Positions 17,506 through 26,392 of a stretch of 43,987 bases of DNA are shown piece by piece. The position numbers were made by a program, and so were the translations under genes. This stretch comes from Spirochaetota bacterium (GTDB lineage Bacteria > Spirochaetota > UBA4802 > JAFGJZ01): contig JAFGJZ010000106.1 in NCBI GenBank assembly GCA_016928815.1, positions 1-43,987 on the forward strand, in the 5' to 3' direction. Under the pieces are notes generated by a model that saw only the letters and a program-made list of their open reading frames with translations, was not told the DNA's origin and made no database searches. How positions within the stretch are numbered: the first letter of the stretch is position 1; the number at the start of each line of letters is the position of its first letter.

Positions 17506-18038
17506 TTTTTAGTTGTATATTTGCTTTTCAGGAATTTAGCGAGATCTGCAAGTTTTGGGTCATTAGGTCCAATAATATGCTGTGTTTCGATCACATCAGA
17601 CCTTTCCTTTTTAAAATAATTATACAGACTAATACCGCTGGCTTTTTCATTGCCGGAATGAGAAATTTTTACGAGCCTTTTCATCTCCTGAAGAACAAAT
17701 GACGAACTTTTCTGATTGATACGGATAAAAAAGTAACTTCCGTCTTTACCTTCCTTGATTGTTATTTCAGTTTTACCAGGTTTAGCCGGTGAAGTTTTAG
17801 CAGCCTGTTTCTTAATAATATTTTTATTATATTCTTCTATAACAGCCTTATTGTGCTCTTTTACTGTACTATTATGAATAAGGACTTTTACCTGCTGAAG
17901 AATATATTTCAGGTCATTGACTGAGAGTTTTTTTAAGAGACCTGTTGTTTCTTTTAAAAGTGCAGCTGATACTGCTTTGTCTTTCGGTTCTGTTTTGGGA
18001 ACCGCTGATTTTTTTACAGTTTTTTTCTTTGTTGGCAT
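17502..18038 (-). CDS. Basic N-tail protein of unknown function
   Basis: The 178-aa protein begins with a lysine/alanine/proline-rich tail (MPTKKKTVKK and following, to about residue 25) reminiscent of bacterial histone-H1-like tails. A helical segment follows (about 27-85), then a second basic linker (TSPAKPGK, about 88-95) and a compact C-terminal domain with ITIKEGKDGSYFFIRI and LYNYFKKERSDVI. I do not recognise a family. The start at 18038 is supported by AAGGAA 8 nt upstream; an in-frame ATG at 18071 would run into the preceding gene. It follows the NlpC/P60 gene by 10 nt on the same strand and is probably co-transcribed with it. DNA or RNA binding is only a guess from charge. Confidence 0.6.
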   Translation of the reverse strand: MPTKKKTVKKSAVPKTEPKDKAVSAALLKETTGLLKKLSVNDLKYILQQVKVLIHNSTVKEHNKAVIEEYNKNIIKKQAAKTSPAKPGKTEITIKEGKDGSYFFIRINQKSSSFVLQEMKRLVKISHSGNEKASGISLYNYFKKERSDVIETQHIIGPNDPKLADLAKFLKSKYTTKN

Positions 18039-18048
18039 ATATTTTTCC

Positions 18049-18510
18049 TTATAAATATGTTGCAAATCCAATGATACGTTTTTTCCAGTATGAGTTATTT
18101 ATGCTTGCCACCTGAACTTTTTTCCCGGTACTTGGAGAATGAATAAATTCATCACTGCCCATATAAATACCCACGTGGGAAGGACCTTTTTTATATGTTG
18201 TAAAAAATACAAGATCACCCGGACGGGCTTCTTTTTTTGTTATTTTTTTTGCTGCATAATATTGAGCTGAACTGCTGTGGGATAATTTTATATCGTGTAA
18301 TCCGTAAATGTACATTACAAATCCGGAACAGTCGAAGCCGGTATTTGATGAACCGCCGTAAGCATATTTTACTCCGATATATTTTTTTGCCGTTTCAAGA
18401 ATTTCGTACCTTTTTATGTTGTCTTCAGAAGGTGTTTCCGAAAAAACAGAAAAAGAGCAAAACAGCAATAAAAATAATAATATGCTTGATGAATAAATTT
18501 TTCTTTTCAT
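18049..18510 (-). CDS. NlpC/P60 family peptidoglycan hydrolase
   Basis: The 153-aa exported protein has a signal peptide (about 1-24) and is otherwise a single NlpC/P60 cysteine peptidase domain. The catalytic Cys61 lies in FDCSGF, the base His112 in PSHVGIYMG and the third polar residue His124 in FIHSP; RPGDLVFF is also typical. These enzymes cleave D-Glu-diaminopimelate bonds in peptide stems. No SH3 or LysM domain is present, so it is the minimal form. AGGG 6-7 nt before the ATG supports the start. It is divergent from the HD-GYP gene, 44 nt away. Confidence 0.9.
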   Translation of the reverse strand: MKRKIYSSSILLFLLLFCSFSVFSETPSEDNIKRYEILETAKKYIGVKYAYGGSSNTGFDCSGFVMYIYGLHDIKLSHSSSAQYYAAKKITKKEARPGDLVFFTTYKKGPSHVGIYMGSDEFIHSPSTGKKVQVASINNSYWKKRIIGFATYL

Positions 18511-18541
18511 AATCTACCCTGATTTTAAAATACCATACAAG

Positions 18542-18554
18542 TATACTGAAAAAA
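18542..18554 (+). promoter_or_regulatory. Predicted -10 box for a leaderless HD-GYP gene
   Basis: TATACT (18542-18547) lies exactly 7 nt before the ATG at 18555, and the intervening bases are G and A only without a GGAG-like core adjacent. Transcription would begin at the ATG. A -35 at the proper distance is weak (CTGATT, 17 nt upstream), so this is less certain than the birA case. Confidence 0.5.
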
Positions 18555-19844
18555 ATGAAACAGTCAAAAAAAATCATAATACTGATAATAATATTTTCGT
18601 ATTTTTACCCTGCTTTCTTGAATGCAGATACGAAAATTGAAATTAATTATAATGAAGGACTTAAATATTATCTTCTTAAAGATTACAGAAAATCCATTAA
18701 ATATCTTGAAAAAGCGTATTCGACTGATCCCTATTTCAAGAAAACTGCTGAATTATATAAAAGTTCCATGGAGAATTTCGGAGAGGAATTATATAATAAG
18801 CAGAATTTTTCGGACGCTGAAGAAATTTACCTTAAGCTTCAGACTATCTTTCCTTCAGACAGGTACAAGTCAAAAATCAATCTGCTTAAAATGCTGAATC
18901 GGGAGAAATATGCTTACCTGAAAATAGCAGATATTCAGCTTAAAAAAAAGGAATTAAACAAGTATCTGAAGTATGAAACGGAAGCAAATAGAATCATTCT
19001 CAGGAAATTTATATCAAAAGGAAAAAAAGAAAAAAATATTGTTTATTCATATCTGCAGATATTTTACAGTCAGAAAATTAACAGCCCCGGCCTGATACAG
19101 TCCATTTTGTATTTATTTCTTTCTGCAGGACTGCTGATTCTTGCCGTATTTCTGTTTCAATTTTCTTTAAAACTGAAATTTGTTATTAAGGCGCATGAGC
19201 TTTATACTGAAGGCAAAATGCATCTTCCTCATATTAATATGAAATCAATGAATCCCAAACGGTTTATAAAATGGAATCCGGATTTTGAAAAATACATGAC
19301 ATTCAGCAGAACTATGAAAATCGGTCAGGCTGTTGATAAAATTACAGGGCGTCAGAGTCATAATATTGAGGTTGGAAATCTTGCATTCCATATAGCTGAA
19401 AAACTGGATCTGCCGAATCTGAATCCTGATGACGTCCAGAAGATTGGTTTTATTCATGATGTAGGATATATCCGTTTAACAAAGGAACTTCTTCTGAGGG
19501 GCAGAACACTGAAAAATGCCGATTTTAAGGATATAAAAAAACATATTTCACAGGGGGTAAAATTTTTTAAAAGAAAAAATCTGCCTGATTTGTATAAAAA
19601 CGGCCTCATCCATCATCATGAACGATATGATGGAACAGGATATCCTAAAGGCCTTAAGGGAAAGAAAATACCCCTTATTGCAAGAATCATTTCAATTTCA
19701 GACTTTATAATTACATTGACATCTTACTCTGAAAGCAGGCATCCGGTTTCCATTGTCACTGCACTTTCAATGCTTGATAATCTTTCAGGAAAGCATTTCG
19801 ACCCTGAATTAGTTAAACTTGTTAAAAGTATATATTTAGAGTAA
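18555..19844 (+). CDS. Membrane protein with TPR ectodomain and HD-GYP phosphodiesterase domain
   Basis: The 429-aa protein has an N-terminal signal/anchor (about 7-24), TPR-like helical repeats (about 28-125), a transmembrane segment (about 181-203) and a C-terminal HD-GYP domain (about 265-428). The latter has the leading His in RQSHNIEVG, the HD pair in FIHDVGYI, His in KKHISQG, HHHERYDGTGYP and SISD. These domains hydrolyse cyclic di-GMP. Departures from consensus are Tyr for the Lys of HDxGK and Ile for Pro in the HP motif; the metal-binding residues are kept, so activity is likely but not certain. The TPR part would sit outside the cytoplasm and could sense envelope proteins. Confidence 0.85.
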   Translation: MKQSKKIIILIIIFSYFYPAFLNADTKIEINYNEGLKYYLLKDYRKSIKYLEKAYSTDPYFKKTAELYKSSMENFGEELYNKQNFSDAEEIYLKLQTIFPSDRYKSKINLLKMLNREKYAYLKIADIQLKKKELNKYLKYETEANRIILRKFISKGKKEKNIVYSYLQIFYSQKINSPGLIQSILYLFLSAGLLILAVFLFQFSLKLKFVIKAHELYTEGKMHLPHINMKSMNPKRFIKWNPDFEKYMTFSRTMKIGQAVDKITGRQSHNIEVGNLAFHIAEKLDLPNLNPDDVQKIGFIHDVGYIRLTKELLLRGRTLKNADFKDIKKHISQGVKFFKRKNLPDLYKNGLIHHHERYDGTGYPKGLKGKKIPLIARIISISDFIITLTSYSESRHPVSIVTALSMLDNLSGKHFDPELVKLVKSIYLE

Positions 19845-19912
19845 AAAGTTAATCAAATATTGAAAATATCATTATTAATTTAAAATATAAATATACTGCC
19901 TAGATTAATTTC

Positions 19913-19940
19913 TTGACTTATTGAGTTATATCCGGATAAT
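19913..19940 (+). promoter_or_regulatory. Predicted promoter in the 19845-20111 intergenic region
   Basis: TTGACT (19913-19918), 16 nt, GATAAT (19935-19940). A second candidate, TTGAAA (20063-20068), 17 nt, TATGTT (20086-20091), is closer to the next gene. The stretch between them holds only a 22-codon open frame (19963-20031) without a near ribosome binding site; it may be a leader or nothing. Confidence 0.4.
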
Positions 19941-20111
19941 AAAGGGGAACTTCAATAATTTTATGTTATGTATTGGACATGCAGAGATATTGAATGTTCC
20001 GGAACGGGTAAATCATTTGGAGAGAATATAAAATTCTTAATATTTTGATTTAGCAGAAACAATTGAAATCTGCATCCCGCTAATATATGTTATTATTTCG
20101 AGGTGTCTAAA

Positions 20112-20768
20112 ATGATTAAAAAGACAGTGATTCTATTTCTATCAATATTTACAGCTGTTTCAATATTTGCACAGGATACGCCTTCCGGCGGATTTTTACC
20201 GGAAGATGTTATCATCCGTTTGAGTTATGAAAATTTTAAAAATCTTAAGCTTCTTTCTGCAGCAATAATGAATTTCGGCGGCGGTGAGTCTGAATTTAAA
20301 GGACTGGTTCAGACTTATGCACAGGCAACATCATTATATTTTCAGAAAAAAAATCCTGAAGCGGCAAAGGAATTTCAGAAAAATGAAGATGATATTCAAA
20401 AAACAGGTATGGATTTGGCAGTAAAATATAATGAGCGTACAAATGAAATTCAGACTGAAATTATTGAATATAATGTAAGAACCCGTATAGATGCGGAGCT
20501 TAAAGGTGAAAGAATTCCGGCTCCGGCAGAAAAGTTATTATCTCAGGCAATAGAAGCAATGCGTTTTGCAAATGACCTGAAAGACAGGGAAAAACCGGTA
20601 GAAGCTATTGATTATTACAGAATTGCAAAAAAGAAATGTTTTGAATATTATGAAGTAATGGCAACCTTTGATAAAAACCTGAAAATAGATGAAATCAGGG
20701 AAAAATATGAAAAAGATATGAAAGATAATGAGAGTCAGATTTATACTTCAAAAGAAAAGAAAAACTGA
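20112..20768 (+). CDS. Exported helical protein of unknown function
   Basis: The 218-aa protein has a cleavable signal peptide (ending around IFAQD) and is otherwise predicted helical and charged. It has a run of heptad-like segments (EFQKNEDDIQKTGMDLAVKY, ELKGERIPAPAEKLLSQAIE) and a TPR-like piece AIDYYRIAKKKCFEYYEV. No family recognised; it resembles the many spirochaete periplasmic proteins with coiled or TPR-like helices. I start it at the ATG 20112, with GAGGTG 6-8 nt upstream, rather than at the GTG 20103, which lies inside that ribosome binding site. A strong terminator follows. Confidence 0.65.
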   Translation: MIKKTVILFLSIFTAVSIFAQDTPSGGFLPEDVIIRLSYENFKNLKLLSAAIMNFGGGESEFKGLVQTYAQATSLYFQKKNPEAAKEFQKNEDDIQKTGMDLAVKYNERTNEIQTEIIEYNVRTRIDAELKGERIPAPAEKLLSQAIEAMRFANDLKDREKPVEAIDYYRIAKKKCFEYYEVMATFDKNLKIDEIREKYEKDMKDNESQIYTSKEKKN

Positions 20769-20788
20769 TAAATACGGCACAAATTAAT

Positions 20789-20818
20789 AAAAAAGGATCG
20801 GATTTCCGATCCTTTTTT
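20789..20818. terminator. Bidirectional terminator
   Basis: A 13-bp stem (20789-20801 with 20806-20818) around a 4-nt loop, centred on GGATCGG/CCGATCC, is flanked by A and T runs on both sides. It separates the convergent genes ending at 20768 and 20818. Confidence 0.9.
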
Positions 20819-21615
20819 TATCTTTTTTTATTTAATCTCGGCTGGCTTTTTAGAACTTTTAGTGATAAAAGACGTATTTCAGTATTATTATTTGTCAGTA
20901 ATGATCTAAGAGTCTGTTCCAGTTCATCATCAATATCGTATCCTGAAAGTCCCTTCAATATTTTAATCATCATGGTATTTTTATTATGATTTTCTTTGGA
21001 AGTAAGAAAGTCCTTATATATTTTATAAATTAATGGACTTTTTATATGAATTTCGTCAAGCACCGTCATCTGAACACTTGTACTTTCATCATTTAATCCG
21101 AGTATAATATAATCAATGGAAAGATTCTGTATTTTTTTATCTTCAATTCTTAAAAGTCCTCTATAAGCAGATTGTCTGATAAGATTATTTTTATCATTAA
21201 TATTATCTAAAAAAACTGGAAATGCTTTTTCACTTTTATATCTGCTCAGACCGTTTAAAGCCGAAATTCTTACTATATCTGAACGGGTTCTGTCCTGTGA
21301 TATGTTTATCAATGTATTAAAAGCGCTGTTATTATCATATATCGATAACTGATTTACTGCTTCTGCCTGTATGGAAGTATGTGTATCATTCACTGCTCTG
21401 ATTAAAAGCTGCATGGTTCTTTCTGATGGATATTCCCCGCATTTCAATACAGCGTTTTTTCGTATGGTCCAGACTGTGCTTTTATAATCGTTTTCAAGAT
21501 TTGCAATTTCACTAAGATAAACTTTCTTTTGCATTGATTGAGAAAGCTGTGTATTTTTACATGCAGCAGGAAGAAAAAGCAGAATTATGAACAGGAATCT
21601 AATATAATTTATCAT
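20818..21615 (-). CDS. HEAT-repeat lipoprotein
   Basis: The 265-aa product has a lipoprotein signal peptide (LPAAC, Cys19) and then a series of HEAT-like helical pairs of about 32-35 residues. Examples are AVLKCGEYPSERTMQLLIRA, SIQAEAVNQLS and LIRQSAYRGLLRI. Such repeats bind other proteins. It overlaps the end of the lytic transglycosylase gene by 17 nt, and AGGT lies before the ATG. The three overlapping genes on this strand suggest a shared envelope function. Confidence 0.75.
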   Translation of the reverse strand: MINYIRFLFIILLFLPAACKNTQLSQSMQKKVYLSEIANLENDYKSTVWTIRKNAVLKCGEYPSERTMQLLIRAVNDTHTSIQAEAVNQLSIYDNNSAFNTLINISQDRTRSDIVRISALNGLSRYKSEKAFPVFLDNINDKNNLIRQSAYRGLLRIEDKKIQNLSIDYIILGLNDESTSVQMTVLDEIHIKSPLIYKIYKDFLTSKENHNKNTMMIKILKGLSGYDIDDELEQTLRSLLTNNNTEIRLLSLKVLKSQPRLNKKR

Positions 21616-23815
21616 AAATTGACCTGTATTTTGCGATTTTTAAAATATAATTTCTGGTTTCAAGAAAAGGTATTTTTTCTATGAAATAATCTTCATCACC
21701 GGAATCATACTGTTTCTGCCATTTTTTCATATTTGACGGACCGGCATTATATGCACCGATTGTAAAAGTCATATTTCCGGAAAAATAATTCCGCAGCCAG
21801 TTAAAATAATAAGTACCGAATATTATATTATCCTCAGGAGAAAAAATATTATATTCCAATAGTCCGGTTTTCCGGGATAATTCAGCGGCCGTATTATCCA
21901 TGATCTGCATCAGGCCTTTAGCATCGCTTGCCGATTTCGCCGAAGGTTTATATGCTGATTCAGCCCGTATCAGGGATAGAATCAGTAAAGGATCCAGTTT
22001 TTGCTTAAAGCAGTTTGTTTTAACTATATCATAATAGGCAAGAGGATAGAGTGATTCTGCAATTGAGCGGTTAAGTAAGGAAATATTTTCATGTAAATTA
22101 TATAATTTCAGCAGATATGAGGCATAGTAATATTTCTGATAGTAAAAATTATGTCTGCAGTAGAGTTTATAAATCGTTTTTGCTGAAAGTTTCCGGTAAT
22201 CTTCATCATATGAAAGATAATTTTCAAGTGCTGTAATATTTGAAAAATCAGCGCAATTGTAATAGTTTTCCAGAATTTTGGAATATTTTTTAAAACTGTA
22301 ATTTGTTCCGCTGTTTATGAATTGTTCAAAACCTGCATAAGAAATATTTTTATTAGAAAAAATTGTGTGAATTCTCCGGTTTTTGCTTTGAGAATCCTTC
22401 TCCAGACAAAAGAGAATAAAATGATAATAAATCATATTGTCGACGTTATTTTCAGAAACGGCTGTTTCAAAATTTTTTGAGTATTCATGTAAATTGAAAT
22501 TTGATGATATCCTATCAAATAATCGGAAAACATAGACGGAATCAGGTCTGTTTAGTATCATCATTTTAAGATAGATTTCAGGATTTATATTTTTGTTTAT
22601 TTTACTGATCCAGTAAACGGCATTTCCGTAATAAGTACCTCCTGCATAAAGATTTATCTGTTTTTCCAGTATTTTTAATGCTTCTGAATAGTTTTTCTTT
22701 TCAATGTATTCTTTTGCTGTATACCAGTAGAATTTTTCATTTTCAGGATTCTGTCTGTAATTCTTTTCAAGAACGACAAGATATTCGGCAGCTTTTTGGA
22801 TGTTTCTGCCTGTATAGTAACTTATCATATACTGCAGTATTGTTTCATTTTTTTTATATAATTCTTCTGACTCTGAAAATTCTGCAGCATCGGATTTTGC
22901 CGAGTATTTCCAGAGACTTTCTGCAAAAGCGGCTAATAAAACTTCAGATTCTGTGTTATTAGAAATTATATTTTTTGCTTCTTTTGATTTTTTAAGTCCG
23001 CATAAATTTCTAATTGTTATAGCCTGGAATTTCATGCCTGATGCTGATGAGATTATTGCCTGTGATTCCTCAAACATTTTGATTGAAGTCAGATATGAGG
23101 AAATGAGGTATCTGTCTTGATTCTGCGGTTTTATCTGATTATTCTGTATCATGCGGAAAATATTTCTAACTGCTATGTTACCCTCCCACGATAGATCTTC
23201 TGTTTTAATTATGGAAAAATAAAGATTATAGGCGGATTCCGGTTTATCCATTTTTTCAAAAATACCGCCAAGACGGAGCTTTCTTAATTTTTCAAAACTA
23301 TTACTTTTTATTGAAATGTTTCTGATCGAATTCAGAATTTCTACAGATTTATTCAATTTGTTTAAGGCTGAATAGCAGTTTGATATAATAAGCGCTGTAT
23401 TAAAAAATAGAACAGGGTCATTATTATCAAGAAGGGAATAAAGTCTGATTGCCGTGTCATATTGATAATCTGAATATAGAATTTCTATGATTTGAGCCAG
23501 CGCAGAATTATAATGGGGTGAGCGGTATATTTTGTTATTAAAGTAAGTATAACTGTCGGTATAGGCTAAATTTTTTGTAAATGCAGAAAGAACAAAAGAT
23601 GAAAAAGCAGCTTTAGTGCTGCCCGTATTTTTATAAGCTAGTCCGAGACGGTAATTTTCTTCCGGTGCAAGGTTTGAGGATTTTGAAAAAACAGAAATAA
23701 CTTCAATATCACTCATTTCATAAAAATCGATTTGGCCATTATCAGCCGATACATTCTGAAAAGAGAAAGCAGGAATTAAAAATAGTATGAAAAAGATTTT
23801 ATTCACTTTTTTCAA
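21599..23815 (-). CDS. Soluble lytic murein transglycosylase-like protein
   Basis: The 738-aa exported protein has a long N-terminal superhelical region of TPR-like repeats (to about residue 590), then a C-terminal SLT goose-lysozyme-like domain. That domain shows LSLIRAESAY with the catalytic Glu, SDAKGLMQIM, FGTYYFNWL and IGAYNAGPSNMKKW. This is the Slt70 plan: it cleaves glycan strands to 1,6-anhydro-muropeptides. I prefer the TTG at 23815 because AAGGA sits 5 nt upstream and the signal peptide then starts with KKVNKIFF. An ATG at 23833 would add six residues. It overlaps the upstream gene by 17 nt and the HEAT lipoprotein by 17 nt. Confidence 0.88.
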   Translation of the reverse strand: MKKVNKIFFILFLIPAFSFQNVSADNGQIDFYEMSDIEVISVFSKSSNLAPEENYRLGLAYKNTGSTKAAFSSFVLSAFTKNLAYTDSYTYFNNKIYRSPHYNSALAQIIEILYSDYQYDTAIRLYSLLDNNDPVLFFNTALIISNCYSALNKLNKSVEILNSIRNISIKSNSFEKLRKLRLGGIFEKMDKPESAYNLYFSIIKTEDLSWEGNIAVRNIFRMIQNNQIKPQNQDRYLISSYLTSIKMFEESQAIISSASGMKFQAITIRNLCGLKKSKEAKNIISNNTESEVLLAAFAESLWKYSAKSDAAEFSESEELYKKNETILQYMISYYTGRNIQKAAEYLVVLEKNYRQNPENEKFYWYTAKEYIEKKNYSEALKILEKQINLYAGGTYYGNAVYWISKINKNINPEIYLKMMILNRPDSVYVFRLFDRISSNFNLHEYSKNFETAVSENNVDNMIYYHFILFCLEKDSQSKNRRIHTIFSNKNISYAGFEQFINSGTNYSFKKYSKILENYYNCADFSNITALENYLSYDEDYRKLSAKTIYKLYCRHNFYYQKYYYASYLLKLYNLHENISLLNRSIAESLYPLAYYDIVKTNCFKQKLDPLLILSLIRAESAYKPSAKSASDAKGLMQIMDNTAAELSRKTGLLEYNIFSPEDNIIFGTYYFNWLRNYFSGNMTFTIGAYNAGPSNMKKWQKQYDSGDEDYFIEKIPFLETRNYILKIAKYRSIYDKLY

Positions 23816-24722
23816 GATAATCCTTAAAAACATCGTAATTTTCCAGATCCGGTTTTTCCCAAATCATGTCAAAAAATGAGATGCCGTTATAATATCTGTA
23901 ATATGAATCTGAATGGTTCAATTCATATGTTGTAAGCATATTTTCGGGAGAAAATTTAGTTATGTAATCAGAAATTATATCAAAATTATATTTTTTAATA
24001 AGAAGCTTTTCTTCAGGAGGTAGATTGTTCTGTATTAGAATCAGGATCGCAAACCTCTTTGCCTCCTTTATCTGTTTCATTGCTCTTATGTATTTATGAA
24101 GCCGCATGGAATACAGGGAAGGTTTGAAAGCATCTGCCATTCCAATTTCAATTTTTGCTGAACGTATGTTCCTGTATCCTAATCGGAGATATTGACGAGC
24201 ATCAGAATCTTTAGACTGAATGGTTTCAGCAGCGAGTATATTTAGCAGTGAAAGTGAAACATTAATTTCATCATTTAGTTTTTTATGATATAAGGTTATC
24301 AGATTTTCCTGTACTATTCTGACTTGATCAAATGATTCGGCAAACATGAATCTCATGTAGAAAAATTGACTGACAATATCACGTTTGATTATATCGGCAA
24401 ACGCGTTTTTATCTTCTTCAGTTCCGGTATTAGTAATTGTTGAATTGAGATAATAGATGAAATATCTGTTGTCTTTAAGACCTTTTTCTGCAAAACGCTG
24501 TTCACCTGCACTTGTACTTGATGCAGCCTGTTGGGCACCTGCCGGATTTTGAAGAAAAATAATAAAAATCAAAAATAGTAAAATATAAAAGAATGGTCTC
24601 AATTGCGTTTTTTTGAAAAAATTATCATAAAAATCAGTAAATAATCCATTAGAATATATTTTTATATTTTTCTTCTTGTAATTAAAAATCATTTTATATA
24701 TCTTCTTTTGTAAAAGTTTCAT
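23799..24722 (-). CDS. Membrane-anchored or exported helical protein of unknown function
   Basis: The 307-aa protein has a very basic N-terminal stretch (about 1-40) and then a long hydrophobic segment (LRPFFYILLFLIFIIFLQ, about 42-60) ending at NPAGAQQA, which looks like a signal-peptidase site. The mature part is helical, with a charged central region (SLSLLNILAAETIQSKD, YIRAMKQIKEAKRFAI). I do not recognise a family. The real start may be further downstream, as 40 residues before the hydrophobic core is unusual for a signal peptide; Met11 is an option. It is the first gene of the three-gene unit with the lytic transglycosylase and HEAT lipoprotein. GTGACA-N17-TAAATT upstream may be its promoter. 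Confidence 0.6.
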   Translation of the reverse strand: MKLLQKKIYKMIFNYKKKNIKIYSNGLFTDFYDNFFKKTQLRPFFYILLFLIFIIFLQNPAGAQQAASSTSAGEQRFAEKGLKDNRYFIYYLNSTITNTGTEEDKNAFADIIKRDIVSQFFYMRFMFAESFDQVRIVQENLITLYHKKLNDEINVSLSLLNILAAETIQSKDSDARQYLRLGYRNIRSAKIEIGMADAFKPSLYSMRLHKYIRAMKQIKEAKRFAILILIQNNLPPEEKLLIKKYNFDIISDYITKFSPENMLTTYELNHSDSYYRYYNGISFFDMIWEKPDLENYDVFKDYLEKSE

Positions 24723-24835
24723 TATTCAGAATCCAATTTACTTTAATTATTGGCAAATGTCACTTATTTTACTTTTTTAGAGTAATAAATATGCGAAGCT
24801 TTTAATAAATATCGGATCAGGAGATAGCAGAATAA

Positions 24836-25825
24836 ATGAAAAGAAGAATAATAACATGTTTTTTAATAATAATTTCGCTTCTTGCGGTGACCTCATGTTC
24901 TACTTTCAGTAATTGGAAAAAGAAAAAACCGGCAGTTAAGGTACAATCTCTGGATATCAAAACAATCAGTTTTGATGATATAACTCTCGGACTTAAGATA
25001 GAAATTGAAAATCCTTATCCGATTGGAATAAAAATCGAGCGCATAGAACTTGAAACACTTGTTGGCGGTAAACAGTTATTCAGAATAGATACACTGGATA
25101 AATTCGAAATTTCAGCAAAAGGGAAAAAAGAAAATCAATTGGATATAAATTTGATTTATGATGACATGCTTGACGTATATTCAGATTACATGACAAATGA
25201 TTATGTTGATCTGACTGTAAATGTTCAGGTAGACGTCCGTCTTCCGGAAATTCCGGGTTTACCTGAGATATTTGAAATACCTGTTTCTATACAGAGACAT
25301 CTTCCAACCATAAAGCCTGTAATCAGATTGAAAAATTTTGATGTTGATCTGCCGAGTAAAAATGAAGTGCAGCTTGCCTTGAATAAAGTTGATAAAAATC
25401 CTATTACAAGAAATATTGCTTTTGCAAGGGTTATGGCTGTTCTTCTTGGAAAAAATGATTCATCAGGAGTAAAAACGATACAGCAGCTGGATTTGATTTT
25501 CAGAGTGAAATTCGATATTGAAGTGGAAAATCTTGCAAAAACCAGACTGCAGTTCGCGGATTTTAATTACCGTCTCAAAATTAATGAAACTGATTTCATG
25601 AGCGGAGTTACCAATGATGTCAGATATTCAGGACAGATATCAACAATCAGAATTAACAATGAATTCAGTGCAAGAAAATTAAACAGTTCTCTTATTGAAG
25701 CAATTACTGCGGGTAAAAATAAATTTTATATAGAAGGCAATGCAATACTACTGCTACCTGAAGAAATTTCCAAGAAACCTGTTAACCTTAAATTTAGCGG
25801 GAAAGGTGATGTGGCAAAAAAATAA
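24836..25825 (+). CDS. LEA type 2 (WHy-domain) lipoprotein
   Basis: The 329-aa lipoprotein has a signal peptide with lipobox AVTSC (Cys21). The LEA14-like domain begins at about residue 35 (KVQSLDIKTISFDDITLG) and includes the typical VEIENPYPIGI-like segment (IEIENPYPIGIKIERIELET). A second copy of the fold appears later (about 215-325, LIFRVKFDIEVENLAKTRLQ). Such proteins, related to plant desiccation proteins, are periplasmic and of unknown function in bacteria. The ribosome binding site AGGAG lies 12 nt before the ATG, rather far. It is divergent from the unknown-function gene at 24722. Confidence 0.8.
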   Translation: MKRRIITCFLIIISLLAVTSCSTFSNWKKKKPAVKVQSLDIKTISFDDITLGLKIEIENPYPIGIKIERIELETLVGGKQLFRIDTLDKFEISAKGKKENQLDINLIYDDMLDVYSDYMTNDYVDLTVNVQVDVRLPEIPGLPEIFEIPVSIQRHLPTIKPVIRLKNFDVDLPSKNEVQLALNKVDKNPITRNIAFARVMAVLLGKNDSSGVKTIQQLDLIFRVKFDIEVENLAKTRLQFADFNYRLKINETDFMSGVTNDVRYSGQISTIRINNEFSARKLNSSLIEAITAGKNKFYIEGNAILLLPEEISKKPVNLKFSGKGDVAKK

Positions 25826-25836
25826 ATCAGATTATA

Positions 25837-26385
25837 TCAATATGTCCATCCCTGAAATGCGGGTGTTATTGGAATTTGAGGACCGGATTTGTTAAACGGC
25901 TGGTCTGAAATGTAGAATATTGTATTTGTTTTTTCAACATATGATCCATCAGGTTCATTAAGATAATATGTATCTGTATGCGGCAGAAGGTAATATTTTT
26001 TCCCCGGCAGAAGCCCGTATTCAAGTGTTTTTTTATAACAGGTATCAGAGGATATTGTTTCCGAATATTGAGGTTTCAGAAATGTTCGTATATTTCTATA
26101 ATTTACATTAATAGAATAATTCTTCCATAGTATGTTGAAGGAATTTTCGAAAATGTAATCTATTGAATATGAAGTGTCTTTATTATATGAAATGATTTCA
26201 TAATAAATGTAATTATTAAAGGAAAGACCGGATTTTTCAGTTTTACCTGTAAGATAAATTTCAACTGCCGGGTTTAAGTTATTGAAATTGAATAGTAATT
26301 CAGAGAATTGATTTCTTTCGAGTTTTACAGGTGCCGCTGCAAGAAGCATAAATAAGCAGAATAATCCTATTGACTTTCTTTTCAT
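25837..26385 (-). CDS. Exported protein of unknown function
   Basis: The 182-aa product starts MKRKSIGLFCLFMLLAAA, a signal peptide with a likely cut after AAAP. The remainder is beta-rich and aromatic (YYEIISYNKDTSYSIDYIF, KYYLLPHTDTYYL), probably periplasmic or surface. No family recognised. The in-frame TTG at 26421 is an unlikely start because it overlaps the predicted -35 box. The ATG at 26385 has no Shine-Dalgarno sequence but lies exactly 7 nt after a TATAAT, so the mRNA is predicted to be leaderless. It is convergent with the LEA lipoprotein gene. Confidence 0.65.
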   Translation of the reverse strand: MKRKSIGLFCLFMLLAAAPVKLERNQFSELLFNFNNLNPAVEIYLTGKTEKSGLSFNNYIYYEIISYNKDTSYSIDYIFENSFNILWKNYSINVNYRNIRTFLKPQYSETISSDTCYKKTLEYGLLPGKKYYLLPHTDTYYLNEPDGSYVEKTNTIFYISDQPFNKSGPQIPITPAFQGWTY

Positions 26386-26392
26386 GACGTAT

